Shown: positions 7,573 through 16,075, numbered from the stretch's first letter. The stretch: DNA of 27,883 nt from CAYUMU01 sp964445985 (GCA_964445985.1 CAYUMU010000090.1:1-27883), one strand, 5' to 3'. Numbers and translations are program-made. Notes: generated by a model from the letters alone, not told the origin.

Positions 7573-9477
7573 TCATGGCGGCGAAAACGGTTCATGCTCA
7601 AACGTAATGCGGGCATTCCGCATGGTGGCCTCGGTGCGGCGAATATAGATTCCAAATCCGCCGCGGTAATCGGCCGGCACAAACTGCCGATTGATGTCAG
7701 GCCCGCACACGTCGGCGAATGGTTCGGCGTCGCCTCCCCAGCGAACTTCTGATAATCCATGCTTGGAAATCGTCAGTTCAAGCTGCTTGGGCTTGATGCC
7801 GGCGGGCGGCAAAAAAGCCCCCACAAGGTCATGATTCAGGAATCCGCTCGTGCCATTCTCGTGGAGGCGGATGATCCACTTGACGCGCGTAAAGCTCAGG
7901 GGAGTTTTGTCCGCGTCTCGCAGACCCGCGCGGTCGTTTAAAATAAGCCCCTGAGCTTGCCATTGGCGTTCGCCCTGGGGGCCGGGTTCGGCCAGCGGTT
8001 GCAAGCCAAAGAAGACCCCGGCGCTGCTGCCCCACCGGTTCTGAAAAATGTCCATTTGCAGCGTGAACCCGACCCGCGGCGCCGATCCCAGCAGCAAGAA
8101 CCCGGCGCCCGTGCAACTGGCTGTCACCTGTTTTAGATCGGGTGAATGATTGACATGCGATAGCGGATCGACAGGCCAAAACAGCTTTTGCGGCTCTTGA
8201 TTCAGCAGTGGATACGCGATGGCCGGCTGGATGTCGGTGGAGAGCATGTCTTCGAAAAACGCTTCGCGGGGCGCCGCCGGAATCACGCCGGCAGGGATCA
8301 CGCCGGCAGGAACGTCGGATTGTGCCGTGGGAACCGCCGGCAACACGCCTTGAGGAGGGCGAACCGAACTCTCCCATGGCCGCCAAATGCCAAGCACCGC
8401 CGCCAGGCCGAGCACCGCGAGCACCGCGGCGGCCCATAACGGTTTGCGGCGCGGCAACGGCGCGGAATCTTTGGTCGATAACGAGGCAATCCGGCCCGTC
8501 GAATCGGGAAAAGGCGCGTTGGAATGGCCCTCGGCCGTGGCTTCGCGGGGCAACCCATGGAGCAGTTCGCCCAACGGGGCGCTCGCGGCGTAAGGCGCCA
8601 AGCGATCGGCAACTTCGGCAGCCGTGGGCCGGGCCGTGCGGTCTTTGGCCGTCATTTCATGGAGCAGCTTCAGCAACGCGGCCGGCGCGTCGTCGCGAAA
8701 TTCGTCGAGCGCCGGCAAGGGTTCTTGCACGTGAGCCAGCAGTTTGCGAGCCAGCGAATCATACCGCGGCCCAACGTAGGGAACCCGACCCGCCAGCAGC
8801 CGGTAGAGCGTGCAGCCCAGGCTGTACACATCGCTGCTGGCGTCCAGGCTGCGATCGGCCTGGGCCTGCTCGGGCGACATGTAATCGACCGTGCCCAGCA
8901 CCTGGCCCGTGCCGGTGAGTGTTTGCCCTGCCGGCGACTCTTGCAGTCGAGCCAGCCCCAGGTCGCTAATCCGCACCACGCCGTCGCGGTCGAGCAGCAG
9001 GTTCGAAGGTTTGATATCGCGGTGAATGCAGCCGCGTTCGTGAGCATACGCCAAACCCAGCGCGGCCTGGCGAATGCACTCGCACGCCTCGGCCAGCGGC
9101 AGTTTGCCCAGCGCGTGGGCCACCGCCTGCAGGTCGCGGCCATCAATAAATTCCATCACCAGGTAGCGATGCCCCGAAGCATCGGCCCCGGCATCGTGCG
9201 CTGTCACCACGTGCTGATGACGCAGGCGGCCAATGGCCTCCATTTCGCGGTCGAATCGCTGCAGCCGGTCCTCGCTCAGCCATGGCGAATCGAGCAGCAG
9301 CTTGATGGCGACCTGCCGCTTGAGATGCAAATGCCTGGCCTCGTAAACCACGCCCATGCCGCCTCGCCCCAGCATCCGCACCAAGCGGTAGTGACCAATC
9401 TGCGAGGGAACGGCGCCCTCCAATCCATCGGCCGATGGATTGGATGCCGGTTTGGCTGCGGAATTGGAACGTCCCAT
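7573..9477 (-). CDS. Transmembrane Ser/Thr protein kinase (PknB/Hanks type)
   Basis: This receptor-like kinase has 634 residues counted from the ATG at 9477. An in-frame TTG at 9519 would add 14 residues; neither start has a clear ribosome-binding site. The kinase domain spans about residues 30-297. It contains the Gly-rich loop G37-R-G-G-M-G42, the VAIK lysine K59, HRDIKPSN (152-159) with catalytic D154, SDLGLAR (D172; DLG rather than DFG), and SPEQ in the activation segment. A single membrane segment (about 347-364) follows a short linker. A Pro/Val-rich spacer with a tandem AGVIP repeat leads to an extracytoplasmic domain (about 405-634) rich in beta strands and aromatic residues. That domain may be a concanavalin-like ligand-binding or sensor fold. 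All catalytic residues are present, so it should be active. The ligand and targets are unknown. Confidence 0.9.
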   Translation of the reverse strand: MGRSNSAAKPASNPSADGLEGAVPSQIGHYRLVRMLGRGGMGVVYEARHLHLKRQVAIKLLLDSPWLSEDRLQRFDREMEAIGRLRHQHVVTAHDAGADASGHRYLVMEFIDGRDLQAVAHALGKLPLAEACECIRQAALGLAYAHERGCIHRDIKPSNLLLDRDGVVRISDLGLARLQESPAGQTLTGTGQVLGTVDYMSPEQAQADRSLDASSDVYSLGCTLYRLLAGRVPYVGPRYDSLARKLLAHVQEPLPALDEFRDDAPAALLKLLHEMTAKDRTARPTAAEVADRLAPYAASAPLGELLHGLPREATAEGHSNAPFPDSTGRIASLSTKDSAPLPRRKPLWAAAVLAVLGLAAVLGIWRPWESSVRPPQGVLPAVPTAQSDVPAGVIPAGVIPAAPREAFFEDMLSTDIQPAIAYPLLNQEPQKLFWPVDPLSHVNHSPDLKQVTASCTGAGFLLLGSAPRVGFTLQMDIFQNRWGSSAGVFFGLQPLAEPGPQGERQWQAQGLILNDRAGLRDADKTPLSFTRVKWIIRLHENGTSGFLNHDLVGAFLPPAGIKPKQLELTISKHGLSEVRWGGDAEPFADVCGPDINRQFVPADYRGGFGIYIRRTEATMRNARITFEHEPFSPP

Positions 9478-9640
9478 CGCCGGTGGCCCAAACAAAGATG
9501 AAGCGGAGCGCTCCGCCAAACCACGATTCTAGCCGATCGAAGGGGTGCGCTGGCACACTATTTTCGTTCCAGCTTCCATCAAAATGCGTCTGTGGAAACC
9601 GCCGCATGCTGGAAGCCCGAGTCCACGCATATTCCCTGGA

Positions 9641-11089
9641 CTACAAACTCGGCGGAGGCGCCGCCAGCGAAATGCTCGCGTTGGCACTCCGCACCAGGGC
9701 GATCTTGTTCGCCGCATTGTGGGCCGCCACCTTATAGCACTCGGCCAACGTGGGGTAGTTGAAGACGGTATTCAAGAAATACTGGAGGTCGCCGCCGAGC
9801 CCTAGCACGGCCTGGCCCACGTGGATCAGCTCGGTGGCGCCGGTGCCAATGCAATGCACGCCCAGCAGCCGGCCGTCTTCGCGATGGAACAGCAACTTGA
9901 GCATGCCCGAGTCGTCGCCCAAAATTTGCCCTCGCGATATCTCGCGATACCGGGCCACTCCCATCTCGTAGGGCACGCGGTCGCGGGTGAGTTGCTCTTC
10001 GGTAAGCCCCACCATCGAGATCTCGGGGATGGCGTAAATACCCACGGGAAAATGGCTCCCCATCGGCTCGGCCGTCACGCCAAACATTTGGCACGCCGCC
10101 AACCGCCCCTGCTCGCTGCTGGTAGCCGCCAGGGCTGGGTAGCCAATCACATCGCCCGCCGCGTAAATGTGCGGCGCCGAAGTGCGATATTGCTCGTCTA
10201 CCGTTAGCCGGCCGCGGCTGTCGGGCGTGAGGCCAATGGTTTCGAGCTTGAGATTGCCCGTGGCGCCGATCCGCCCGGCGGAAAACAAAATGGCGTCGGC
10301 CACGATATGTTTGCCGCTTTCCAGGTGGATCAGGCCTTGGCGTTTGGGCGTTTCCACAATATCAATCTTGGCCACGGCCTCGCCGCAACGGAAGGTGACA
10401 TCGGTCTTCCGCATTTGGTGGATCAATTCATCCACGATCTCGTGATCCAAAAACTCCAGAGGGCGCGGGCGCTGGTCAATCACCGTCACCTGCGTGCCAA
10501 TCGCCGCGAACATGGTGGCGTATTCAATGCCAATCACGCCGGCCCCCACCACCGCCAGCGAACGGGGCACGCGCGGCAGTTCCAAAATGGTGTCGGAAGT
10601 GATCACCGTTTGCGAGTCGGGCGAAATGCCGGGCGGATCGCTAGGGTGCGTGCCCACCGCGATCAAGAAATTGTCGGCTTGCAGCAGCCGTTGGCCTTCG
10701 AACGATTCGATCATGATCGAATGCGGATCAACGAACGTCGCTTTGCCGTGAACCAGGTCCACGTCGTTGCGCGTCAGGGCGTCTTGCACAATGTTGATTT
10801 CGCGTTCGATCACCCGCGAAACCTGCTCCACCAGTTGCTCCATGGTGGGCCGAATCCGCGGACGGTCCAGCGTGGATAGGCCCGGCGCGGGGCAGAAACG
10901 CCGCACGGCTTCGCGAAAGGTTTTCGAGGGAATGGTGCCGGTTTCGACGCACACGCCGCCGATGCACCGCTGCTTTTCGACCACGGCCACCCGCTTGCCC
11001 AGCTTGGCCGCTTGCACGGCGGCCCGCTGGCCAGCAGGTCCACTCCCAATGCAAATCAAATCGTAACGCACACTTTCGCCGCGAATCAT
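9641..11089 (-). CDS. sthA: Soluble pyridine nucleotide transhydrogenase-like flavoprotein (Si-specific NAD(P)+ transhydrogenase)
   Basis: This protein has 482 residues. It belongs to the pyridine nucleotide-disulfide oxidoreductase fold: FAD-binding GSGPAG (15-20), a central NAD(P)-binding VVGAGVIGIEYA, the second FAD motif IYAAGDVIG, and a C-terminal dimerisation domain with HCIGTGATELIHVGQAVL and FNYPTLAECYKVA. The segment at the usual redox disulfide reads GGVC47VETGT52. The second cysteine of CxxxxC is Thr, so disulfide chemistry is not possible. That is a feature of SthA transhydrogenases, which move hydride between NADPH and NAD+. The start is ATG 11089; a GTG seven codons in is possible. 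The role is probably cytoplasmic redox balancing. A dihydrolipoamide dehydrogenase is unlikely given the missing cysteine. Confidence 0.85.
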   Translation of the reverse strand: MIRGESVRYDLICIGSGPAGQRAAVQAAKLGKRVAVVEKQRCIGGVCVETGTIPSKTFREAVRRFCPAPGLSTLDRPRIRPTMEQLVEQVSRVIEREINIVQDALTRNDVDLVHGKATFVDPHSIMIESFEGQRLLQADNFLIAVGTHPSDPPGISPDSQTVITSDTILELPRVPRSLAVVGAGVIGIEYATMFAAIGTQVTVIDQRPRPLEFLDHEIVDELIHQMRKTDVTFRCGEAVAKIDIVETPKRQGLIHLESGKHIVADAILFSAGRIGATGNLKLETIGLTPDSRGRLTVDEQYRTSAPHIYAAGDVIGYPALAATSSEQGRLAACQMFGVTAEPMGSHFPVGIYAIPEISMVGLTEEQLTRDRVPYEMGVARYREISRGQILGDDSGMLKLLFHREDGRLLGVHCIGTGATELIHVGQAVLGLGGDLQYFLNTVFNYPTLAECYKVAAHNAANKIALVRSANASISLAAPPPSL

Positions 11090-11298
11090 AGGCCGGAAAC
11101 CTTCCCTTAAAACACGAGGACTTCGCCGACCGGGGGGAACGAGTCGGCGGAGCGGGTGTGAGGCAGTATGTGGGGAATTGGGCGGGGCGGCGCGGGCAGC
11201 GTTCTCTTCAATAGGGCTGCCTAGTAGCCTAGCGTAACGGGAAAAAACCGCAATCGCACGGGTGGCTTAACCAAGTTCTCACGAACATGCCGAGCCTA

Positions 11299-11325
11299 CC
11301 GCGGCAAGGAAACTATTTGCCGCGG
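11299..11325. repeat. 9-bp stem hairpin
   Basis: CCGCGGCAA (11299-11307) pairs perfectly with TTGCCGCGG (11317-11325) across a 9-nt loop. It is immediately followed by a second hairpin. Confidence 0.6.
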
Positions 11326-11337
11326 TCGCCAGTGTGC

Positions 11338-11364
11338 CATGCTTACGCCCGTGGCGTAAGCATG
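11338..11364. repeat. 12-bp perfect palindromic repeat
   Basis: CATGCTTACGCC (11338-11349) and GGCGTAAGCATG (11353-11364) pair perfectly around CGT. The first 15 bases of the wider unit (GCCATGCTTACGCCC) occur again around 21583-21676, where a small element interrupts them. This marks it as a dispersed repeat family. Confidence 0.75.
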
Positions 11365-11637
11365 CTGAAAACCCCGCAACAACAAACATGTCGAAGTCGG
11401 GCGGCTCGTCCCTTGAACGAATGCACCGAAAAAGCCCCCCATGCCCGACGCCCCCCATCCAGCAACCAAGCCTTGCGAGGCGGTTAAACCTGCCGCAGAT
11501 ACGGACTGGAGGTAGACAGGCATGAGAAAGCACGTTTAGCTGGTGAGGGCAACTGCATGTTTGGTAGGATGGTGGCAGCAATAGCCACCAGGTCGGTCCA
11601 AGACATTAGCTATGACGGATATATGGGGTGACATGTG

Positions 11638-13188
11638 ATGAAACTCTTGGCGAAAACGAATTGCATTGGTTGCGCTATTTACTTGACGCTCCTGTTCCAG
11701 GTCCATTTCGAGGCTCGCGCAGAGGAGCCCCAGTCATCCAACGCGGAGTGGTTGCTCCCCTATCTCTCCGATGGCATCGATTTTGTTGAGTTGTACGACA
11801 TCCGTCGGCTCGGTCCTTTCTCAAAGTTTGTGCCCCGCTACCTGGCCGATGGCCCACGCCTTCCCGACTTGCTCAAAGTCAAACGCTATGCCTCGCTCCG
11901 GGGAGGGAACGATGTCCGCCGGCGAACCGGGGTCATGTTGATCGAATGCCACGAAGCGCCAGACGACAAGTTTCTTTCGCAAGTAGATGAAATGCTTCGT
12001 CCCAACCTAGGCCGCATCAAACGGAAGATCGAAGGACGCACCGTTTGTGTCGGCACGCCTGAATTGGTCGATGTGGTTTGGCGGAAACCGTCTGCCCAAG
12101 GCAAGCTCGCCGACACGCTCCGCCAGGCAGGCGATCATCTCTACGTTTCCGTCACCACTCCGCTGTCGGAAGAGGTCGCAGCAGCCATTGCGGGAGCTGC
12201 CGTACGAGCCGATTCTCTGGAGATTCGCTGGGTGCAATTGCTGCTGACGTACGACCGAACGACCCTCACCTTCGATGTTGAGCCTCGGCTCCAATTTCAG
12301 GTGAAGGTGGTGGCGCCCGCCGAACAAGTGTCAGACGTTCATGCAGATGCAGACAAGCTGCTCCATTACGCGAAGAGTCGCTTGGACCAGAACAACTTTT
12401 TGCTCTTTACCCATCGCCTGGTGCGTACCGTGGGCGTGGAAATGATGGAGTCGGGGCAACTCAAAAAGACGCCGCAAGGCGCCGAATTCCAGTGGAGTCA
12501 AACCGAGGAGACAACCCAGAAACTGCTTGATCGAATACCTCACGTCATCAAGGAAGTCGAGGCGTTCGAGGCGGATGTGAAACGACGAGCAGCGCTAAAA
12601 AACACCAGCAACGCCCTCTTGATTCACGCGAACCGCTACGACGGGCGTTTCCCGACCCTCATGCGTTCTGGCTCTGGCAAGCCAACCATGAGTTGGCGCG
12701 TAGGTTTACTACCCTGCCTGGGCTATGAGGATGTCTACCTGCAGCTCCGTTTGAAAGAACCCTGGGATAGCCCACACAATCGTAAGGTACTACAGCAAAT
12801 CCCGCCTCGACTGTTTGCTGGCAATCCGAAGACGCCCGATGGACACGCCGACACGCTGGCGGTAATCGGCAAAGACTTTGGTTTTCTGCCCAACAAGCGT
12901 GGCGATGCTCCCATCGTCATTTCCGACGTGAAAGATTGGATGGAGAACACCGCGATGCTGGTCGAAGTCGATCCTGCATTGAGCGTCCCGTGGGCCAAGC
13001 CGGACGATTACGTCTGGGACGAATCCAAACCGACCGCCGGATTGGGGGCCAAGGAAGAACCATTCTTCCGCGTCAGTTGTGGCGACACTCGGATGCACCG
13101 AGTCTCCCGCAACGAATCGGCCGCGACCTTAAAAGCCCTGTTCGGCCGCAGCGATGGGCAGGAATATCAATTGAAGCCGGTCAAGTAA
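11638..13188 (+). CDS. Exported protein with DUF1559-like C-terminal domain
   Basis: This protein has 516 residues from ATG 11638. A GTG one codon earlier is possible; GGGGTG lies just upstream. The signal peptide covers about residues 1-28, with a cut after ARA. Residues ~30-310 form a region I do not recognise, with mixed alpha/beta character. From about residue 320 the text reads SNALLIHANRYDGRFPT, then SWRVGLLPCLGYEDVYLQ and EPWDSPHNRKVL. This block is characteristic of planctomycete DUF1559 proteins. Those normally start with a pilin-like methylation signal (FTLVELLVVI). That signal is absent here, so the DUF1559 part is joined to a different exported N-terminal region. Function is unknown. 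Base composition is less GC-rich than in neighbouring genes. The gene converges with a small membrane-protein gene 16 bp beyond its stop. Confidence 0.75.
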   Translation: MKLLAKTNCIGCAIYLTLLFQVHFEARAEEPQSSNAEWLLPYLSDGIDFVELYDIRRLGPFSKFVPRYLADGPRLPDLLKVKRYASLRGGNDVRRRTGVMLIECHEAPDDKFLSQVDEMLRPNLGRIKRKIEGRTVCVGTPELVDVVWRKPSAQGKLADTLRQAGDHLYVSVTTPLSEEVAAAIAGAAVRADSLEIRWVQLLLTYDRTTLTFDVEPRLQFQVKVVAPAEQVSDVHADADKLLHYAKSRLDQNNFLLFTHRLVRTVGVEMMESGQLKKTPQGAEFQWSQTEETTQKLLDRIPHVIKEVEAFEADVKRRAALKNTSNALLIHANRYDGRFPTLMRSGSGKPTMSWRVGLLPCLGYEDVYLQLRLKEPWDSPHNRKVLQQIPPRLFAGNPKTPDGHADTLAVIGKDFGFLPNKRGDAPIVISDVKDWMENTAMLVEVDPALSVPWAKPDDYVWDESKPTAGLGAKEEPFFRVSCGDTRMHRVSRNESAATLKALFGRSDGQEYQLKPVK

Positions 13189-13204
13189 ACAAGGCGTTTT
13201 CCCC

Positions 13205-13456
13205 TTATTCCGGCTCCACCTTTTCCCCGGCTGCTTCCAGCATTTCTTTGGCCTCGGCCCAGGTGAGTACGCCGTCCATCATGGCGATGTTCCAGGCCGG
13301 CTTTAGCTCGGGGTGCTTTTCCAACGCCACCCGCGCTCGCTCTTGCAGCGCGGCGCTGGCCGCCTTGAAGGTGAGCCACTGCCAGAGCGGCCAGGCCATG
13401 AACGAAACCATCGCCACCAGGCACAAAATGACGCCGAACTTCTTGTTTTGAACCAT
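13205..13456 (-). CDS. Small single-pass membrane protein of unknown function
   Basis: This protein has 83 residues from ATG 13456. It has a basic start (MVQNKK), one hydrophobic segment at about 8-30 (FGVILCLVAMVSFMAWPLWQ), then a charged amphipathic helix with alternating Ala/Glu/Lys and a tail LTWAEAKEMLEAAGEKVEPE. The tail has an EF-hand-like or helical-hairpin look, but no motif I can name. A longer frame reaching 13723 was rejected because the added part is low-complexity intergenic text. The N-in orientation with the tail outside is the simplest reading, but is not certain. Confidence 0.6.
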   Translation of the reverse strand: MVQNKKFGVILCLVAMVSFMAWPLWQWLTFKAASAALQERARVALEKHPELKPAWNIAMMDGVLTWAEAKEMLEAAGEKVEPE

Positions 13457-13823
13457 CTGTTTTCCCAATAAAACGCCGAGATTTTCCGATGTGGCGCAAT
13501 AGCGCGTTGAAGCCGCCGATCCACCCAGCGTGAAGAGTTGCTTGCCCCCCTCGAACCCCGCCTGGAGTGGGAAGCTATCGCAAACGGCGCGGCCTTTCCA
13601 GTGTCTTCCGAGGATTTGTGGCGAGAAGGACAGGGCGGCGGCAGTCGCAAGCACGCCGCGCCAGCCCTGCGAAAAACCACCCACCAACCCATCCACTCCG
13701 AACTCCGCACTCCGAATTCCCAACTCTCCCCAACTCCCAACTGATCTTCCCCCCTTCCGCCCCTTCCGGCATACTTGCCGCTAACACGGATGTTCTCCCC
13801 CCTCTTTGTGATGGTTGTTCCGC
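13457..13823. other. Intergenic region with low-complexity cytosine-rich tract
   Basis: This gap of about 370 bases lies between divergent genes and has no credible ORF. From about 13690 to 13745 it is built from degenerate repeats of ACTCCGA / AACTCCC units, with very few G on the plus strand. This looks like slipped-strand expansion of a short motif. Promoters for the small membrane protein and the GT2-like gene should be here. Confidence 0.5.
13690..13745. repeat. Degenerate ACTCC-type tandem tract
   Basis: The units ACTCCGA, ACTCCGC, ACTCCGA, then CCCAACTC, CCCCAACTC, CCCAACTG run nearly head to tail. The tract is strongly strand-asymmetric (C/A-rich on plus). It is non-coding. Confidence 0.5.
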
Positions 13824-14603
13824 ATGGTTCAATTAACCGTGCTAATTCCGGCTCGCAACCCCGGCGAGGAGCTAGCCCGGCAGTTGCCGGAGGTGGTTCG
13901 GGCCGCGTCCGCGCTGGCCGAAACCTTCGAAATCCTCGGCATCGACGACGGCTCCAACTTCGAGCCCCTCCAAGTTTGGCGGCTGCTCCTCACGCAGTAT
14001 CCGCAGTTGCGGGTGGTGCGGTTGGAAAAACCGCTAGGCCTAAGCGCCGCGTTGGCTGCTGGCATTGCTGCCGCGCGCGGAGAACACGTGGTGGCCATGG
14101 AGCCTGGCCCTCGCTATCTTCCCGAACAACTTGCTTGGCTCGTCGAGCGGCTTTCGCGGGCCGACCTGGTGCACGGCCGGCGGCGGCGCACGCATTTTCA
14201 ACGCTTTTGCCAGGCCTTTGTGATGTGGCCTCGGCGAATGCTGCTCGGCCTCGAGGCCCGCGACCCCGATTGCCTGTTTTGGGCCGCCCGCCGCGAGGCT
14301 TTGGCAGGCGTCGAACTAGGGCATGGCCTGCACCGGTTCTTGCCATCGCTGGTTGGCATGCGGGGTTTTCGCACCTGCGAAATCACCGTCGATCACCGCC
14401 CTGCCCGCTGTCCCACAGGGCAACGCAGCTTTCCCAGCTTGGGGAACCTGCTGGCCGTGTGGTGGCTGGGCCGCCAGGTTCAACATCCGCCGGCCACCGA
14501 GCTGGCTAAATTCAACTCACGCATTGATGGTCGGCAACTTCGGGTGGACCCAGCCCGCAAGCCCACGCAGCGAATCAAGCAAGATGCTCAGCAAGACCCG
14601 TAG
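13824..14603 (+). CDS. GT2-like glycosyltransferase family protein, metal motif altered
   Basis: This protein has 259 residues from ATG 13824; a TTG three codons earlier is less likely. The N-terminus VLIPARNPGEELARQLPEV and EILGIDDGS (D41, D42) match the nucleotide-sugar-binding half of family 2 glycosyltransferases of the dolichyl-phosphate-mannose synthase/ArnC type. Where that family has MDADLQHPPE, this protein has M92EPG95PRYLPE. The DxD that binds the metal is replaced by E-P-G. RRRRTHFQRF and RDPDCLFWAARREAL follow the family layout. There are no C-terminal membrane helices. The gene leads the lpxB-murG cluster, so an envelope polysaccharide or lipid role is plausible. Loss of DxD suggests altered or lost catalysis. 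Confidence 0.65.
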   Translation: MVQLTVLIPARNPGEELARQLPEVVRAASALAETFEILGIDDGSNFEPLQVWRLLLTQYPQLRVVRLEKPLGLSAALAAGIAAARGEHVVAMEPGPRYLPEQLAWLVERLSRADLVHGRRRRTHFQRFCQAFVMWPRRMLLGLEARDPDCLFWAARREALAGVELGHGLHRFLPSLVGMRGFRTCEITVDHRPARCPTGQRSFPSLGNLLAVWWLGRQVQHPPATELAKFNSRIDGRQLRVDPARKPTQRIKQDAQQDP

Positions 14604-14619
14604 TGCGTGGGAAAGTCGC

Positions 14620-14660
14620 CTTTCGCTCCGCGAAAGGAATTTGCTTTCGCGGAGCGAAAG
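14620..14660. repeat. 17-bp nested inverted repeat before lpxB
   Basis: The 17-base left arm at 14620-14636 (CTTTCGCTCCGCGAAAG) and the right arm at 14644-14660 (CTTTCGCGGAGCGAAAG) are exact reverse complements, with a 7-nt loop. Each arm is itself a palindrome (CTTTCGC / GCGAAAG). The RNA could therefore fold as one long hairpin or two small ones. It sits between the GT2-like gene and lpxB. Confidence 0.8.
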
Positions 14661-14728
14661 CCGACGGAAGTCCGCCGAAACCAAGAGATCATTCCCCGCA
14701 CCAGGCAGGAAGCCTAACGCAATTCATC

Positions 14729-16075
14729 ATGAGCGATCGTTCTCTGACAATATTCTTTAGCGCCGGCGAGCCCAGTGGCGATTTGCATGGCGCGAATTTG
14801 ATTGAAGCCCTGCGCGAGGAGCGGCCCAACTTCCGAGCCATTGGCTACGGCGGACCCAAAATGGAGGCCGCTGGCTGTCAACTGCACGCCAATCTCACCG
14901 CGCTGGCCGTCATGTGGCTGTTGCACGCGCTGCTCAACATCCACAAGTTTTGGAACCTGCTTTGGAAGGCCGATCGCTGCTTCGCCGAAGAACGCCCCGA
15001 TGCCGTGGTCTTGATCGACTTCCCCGGCTTCAACTGGTGGATTGCCCGGCGGGCCAAGAAGCATGGCATCCCCGTGTTTTACTACGCACCCCCGCAAGTT
15101 TGGGCCTGGGCCCGCTGGCGGGTGAACAAGATGCGCACCCTGATCGATCACGTGCTGTGTGCCCTGCCCTTCGAACGCGATTGGCTCGGCGAACGCGGCT
15201 GCCGGGCAACCTTTGTGGGCCACCCCTTCTTCGATGAAGTGCATCCCCTCGACCCTCGGAACGCGTTCCTGATTGAACAGAAAAAGGACGCCCGTCCGCT
15301 GGTCGCCATTTTGCCTGGCTCGCGCACGCAAGAGGTCAAACACAACCTGCACTGGTTCATCAAAGCGGCCAAGGAGGTCCACGCCGCCGTGCCCCAGGCG
15401 CGCTTCGCCATTGCCGCGTTCAAAACACAGCACGCCGAAATGGCCGCCGCGGAACTCCGCCAGGCCGGCGCGACCTTTCCCGTCGAAATCCATGTGAACC
15501 GCACGCCGGAACTGATCTCGCTGGCCACCTGCGCCATGGCCGTGTCAGGCTCGGTCTCGCTCGAACTGCTCTATCACCGCACGCCCACGGTCATCCTGTA
15601 TTACATTGGCCGGTTCGGTTACTTCTTGCAGCAGTTCTTCCGCAAGGTGAAGTACATCACCCTGGTGAACCTGCTCGCGGTGAAGGATCCCTTCGACCCC
15701 GACATCACCCCCTACCGCCCCAGCCAGCCCAATGCGGCCGAGGTGCTGTTCCCCGAGTACCTCACCTGCCGCGACCGTTCGCACGATGTGGCCCAGCACG
15801 TTATCGAGTGGCTGCAAGATTCGCAAAAGAACAGCGCCTGTCGGGCTGCCCTGGCCCAGTTGCACGCCAAGGTAGGCAAGACCGGCGCGGCGGCCGAAGC
15901 CGTACGGCTCATCCTGGCCGACCTGGCCCAACCCACCGCCAGGCCAGCAATCAGCGCTACTTCGCCAGTCACCGACCGTTCCGCGGCAGCAGGCCCAAAG
16001 CAGCCCCACTACGTTCACGCCGAAAAGCAAGCGGCCGCCCCCAAGCCCAAGGCTCCTCTGGATCGACGGGGATGA
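14729..16075 (+). CDS. lpxB: Lipid-A-disaccharide synthase
   Basis: LpxB (family GT19, GT-B fold) joins UDP-2,3-diacylglucosamine and 2,3-diacylglucosamine-1-phosphate to give the lipid A disaccharide at the inner face of the inner membrane. The protein has 448 residues. The start at 14729 begins MSDRSLTIFFSAGEPSGDLHG, the family N-terminal motif. Other hallmarks are FPGFNWWIARRAKKHGIPVFYY, APPQVWAWARWRV, FVGHPFFDEV, LPGSRTQEVKHNL and SGSVSLELLYHRTPTVILY. About 60 C-terminal residues, Ala/Pro/Lys-rich, extend beyond the usual end (E. coli LpxB is about 380). No close ribosome-binding site is visible; AGGAAG is about 18 bases upstream. The stop overlaps the murG start (ATGA). Its presence implies that lipid A is made. 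Confidence 0.9.
   Translation: MSDRSLTIFFSAGEPSGDLHGANLIEALREERPNFRAIGYGGPKMEAAGCQLHANLTALAVMWLLHALLNIHKFWNLLWKADRCFAEERPDAVVLIDFPGFNWWIARRAKKHGIPVFYYAPPQVWAWARWRVNKMRTLIDHVLCALPFERDWLGERGCRATFVGHPFFDEVHPLDPRNAFLIEQKKDARPLVAILPGSRTQEVKHNLHWFIKAAKEVHAAVPQARFAIAAFKTQHAEMAAAELRQAGATFPVEIHVNRTPELISLATCAMAVSGSVSLELLYHRTPTVILYYIGRFGYFLQQFFRKVKYITLVNLLAVKDPFDPDITPYRPSQPNAAEVLFPEYLTCRDRSHDVAQHVIEWLQDSQKNSACRAALAQLHAKVGKTGAAAEAVRLILADLAQPTARPAISATSPVTDRSAAAGPKQPHYVHAEKQAAAPKPKAPLDRRG

Larger units (their letters stand above)
11090..11637. other. Intergenic region with two hairpin repeats
   Basis: This gap of about 550 bases lies between two divergently transcribed genes and must hold both promoters. 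I found no credible gene. The frames in it have Cys/Arg/His-rich, unprotein-like translations. Two strong palindromes are described separately (11299-11325 and 11338-11364). A likely ribosome-binding site (GGGGTG) lies just before the downstream start. Confidence 0.5.

Noticed and set aside
8524..9501. 325-codon open frame on the plus strand
   Set aside because: It is antisense to the Ser/Thr kinase, whose motifs are complete on the other strand.
11279..11581. 100-codon minus-strand frame in the intergenic region
   Set aside because: It runs through the palindromic repeats and has a Cys/Arg/His-rich translation.
13457..13723. N-terminal extension of the small membrane protein
   Set aside because: It would translate the low-complexity tract and place ~89 odd residues before a natural start with a membrane segment.
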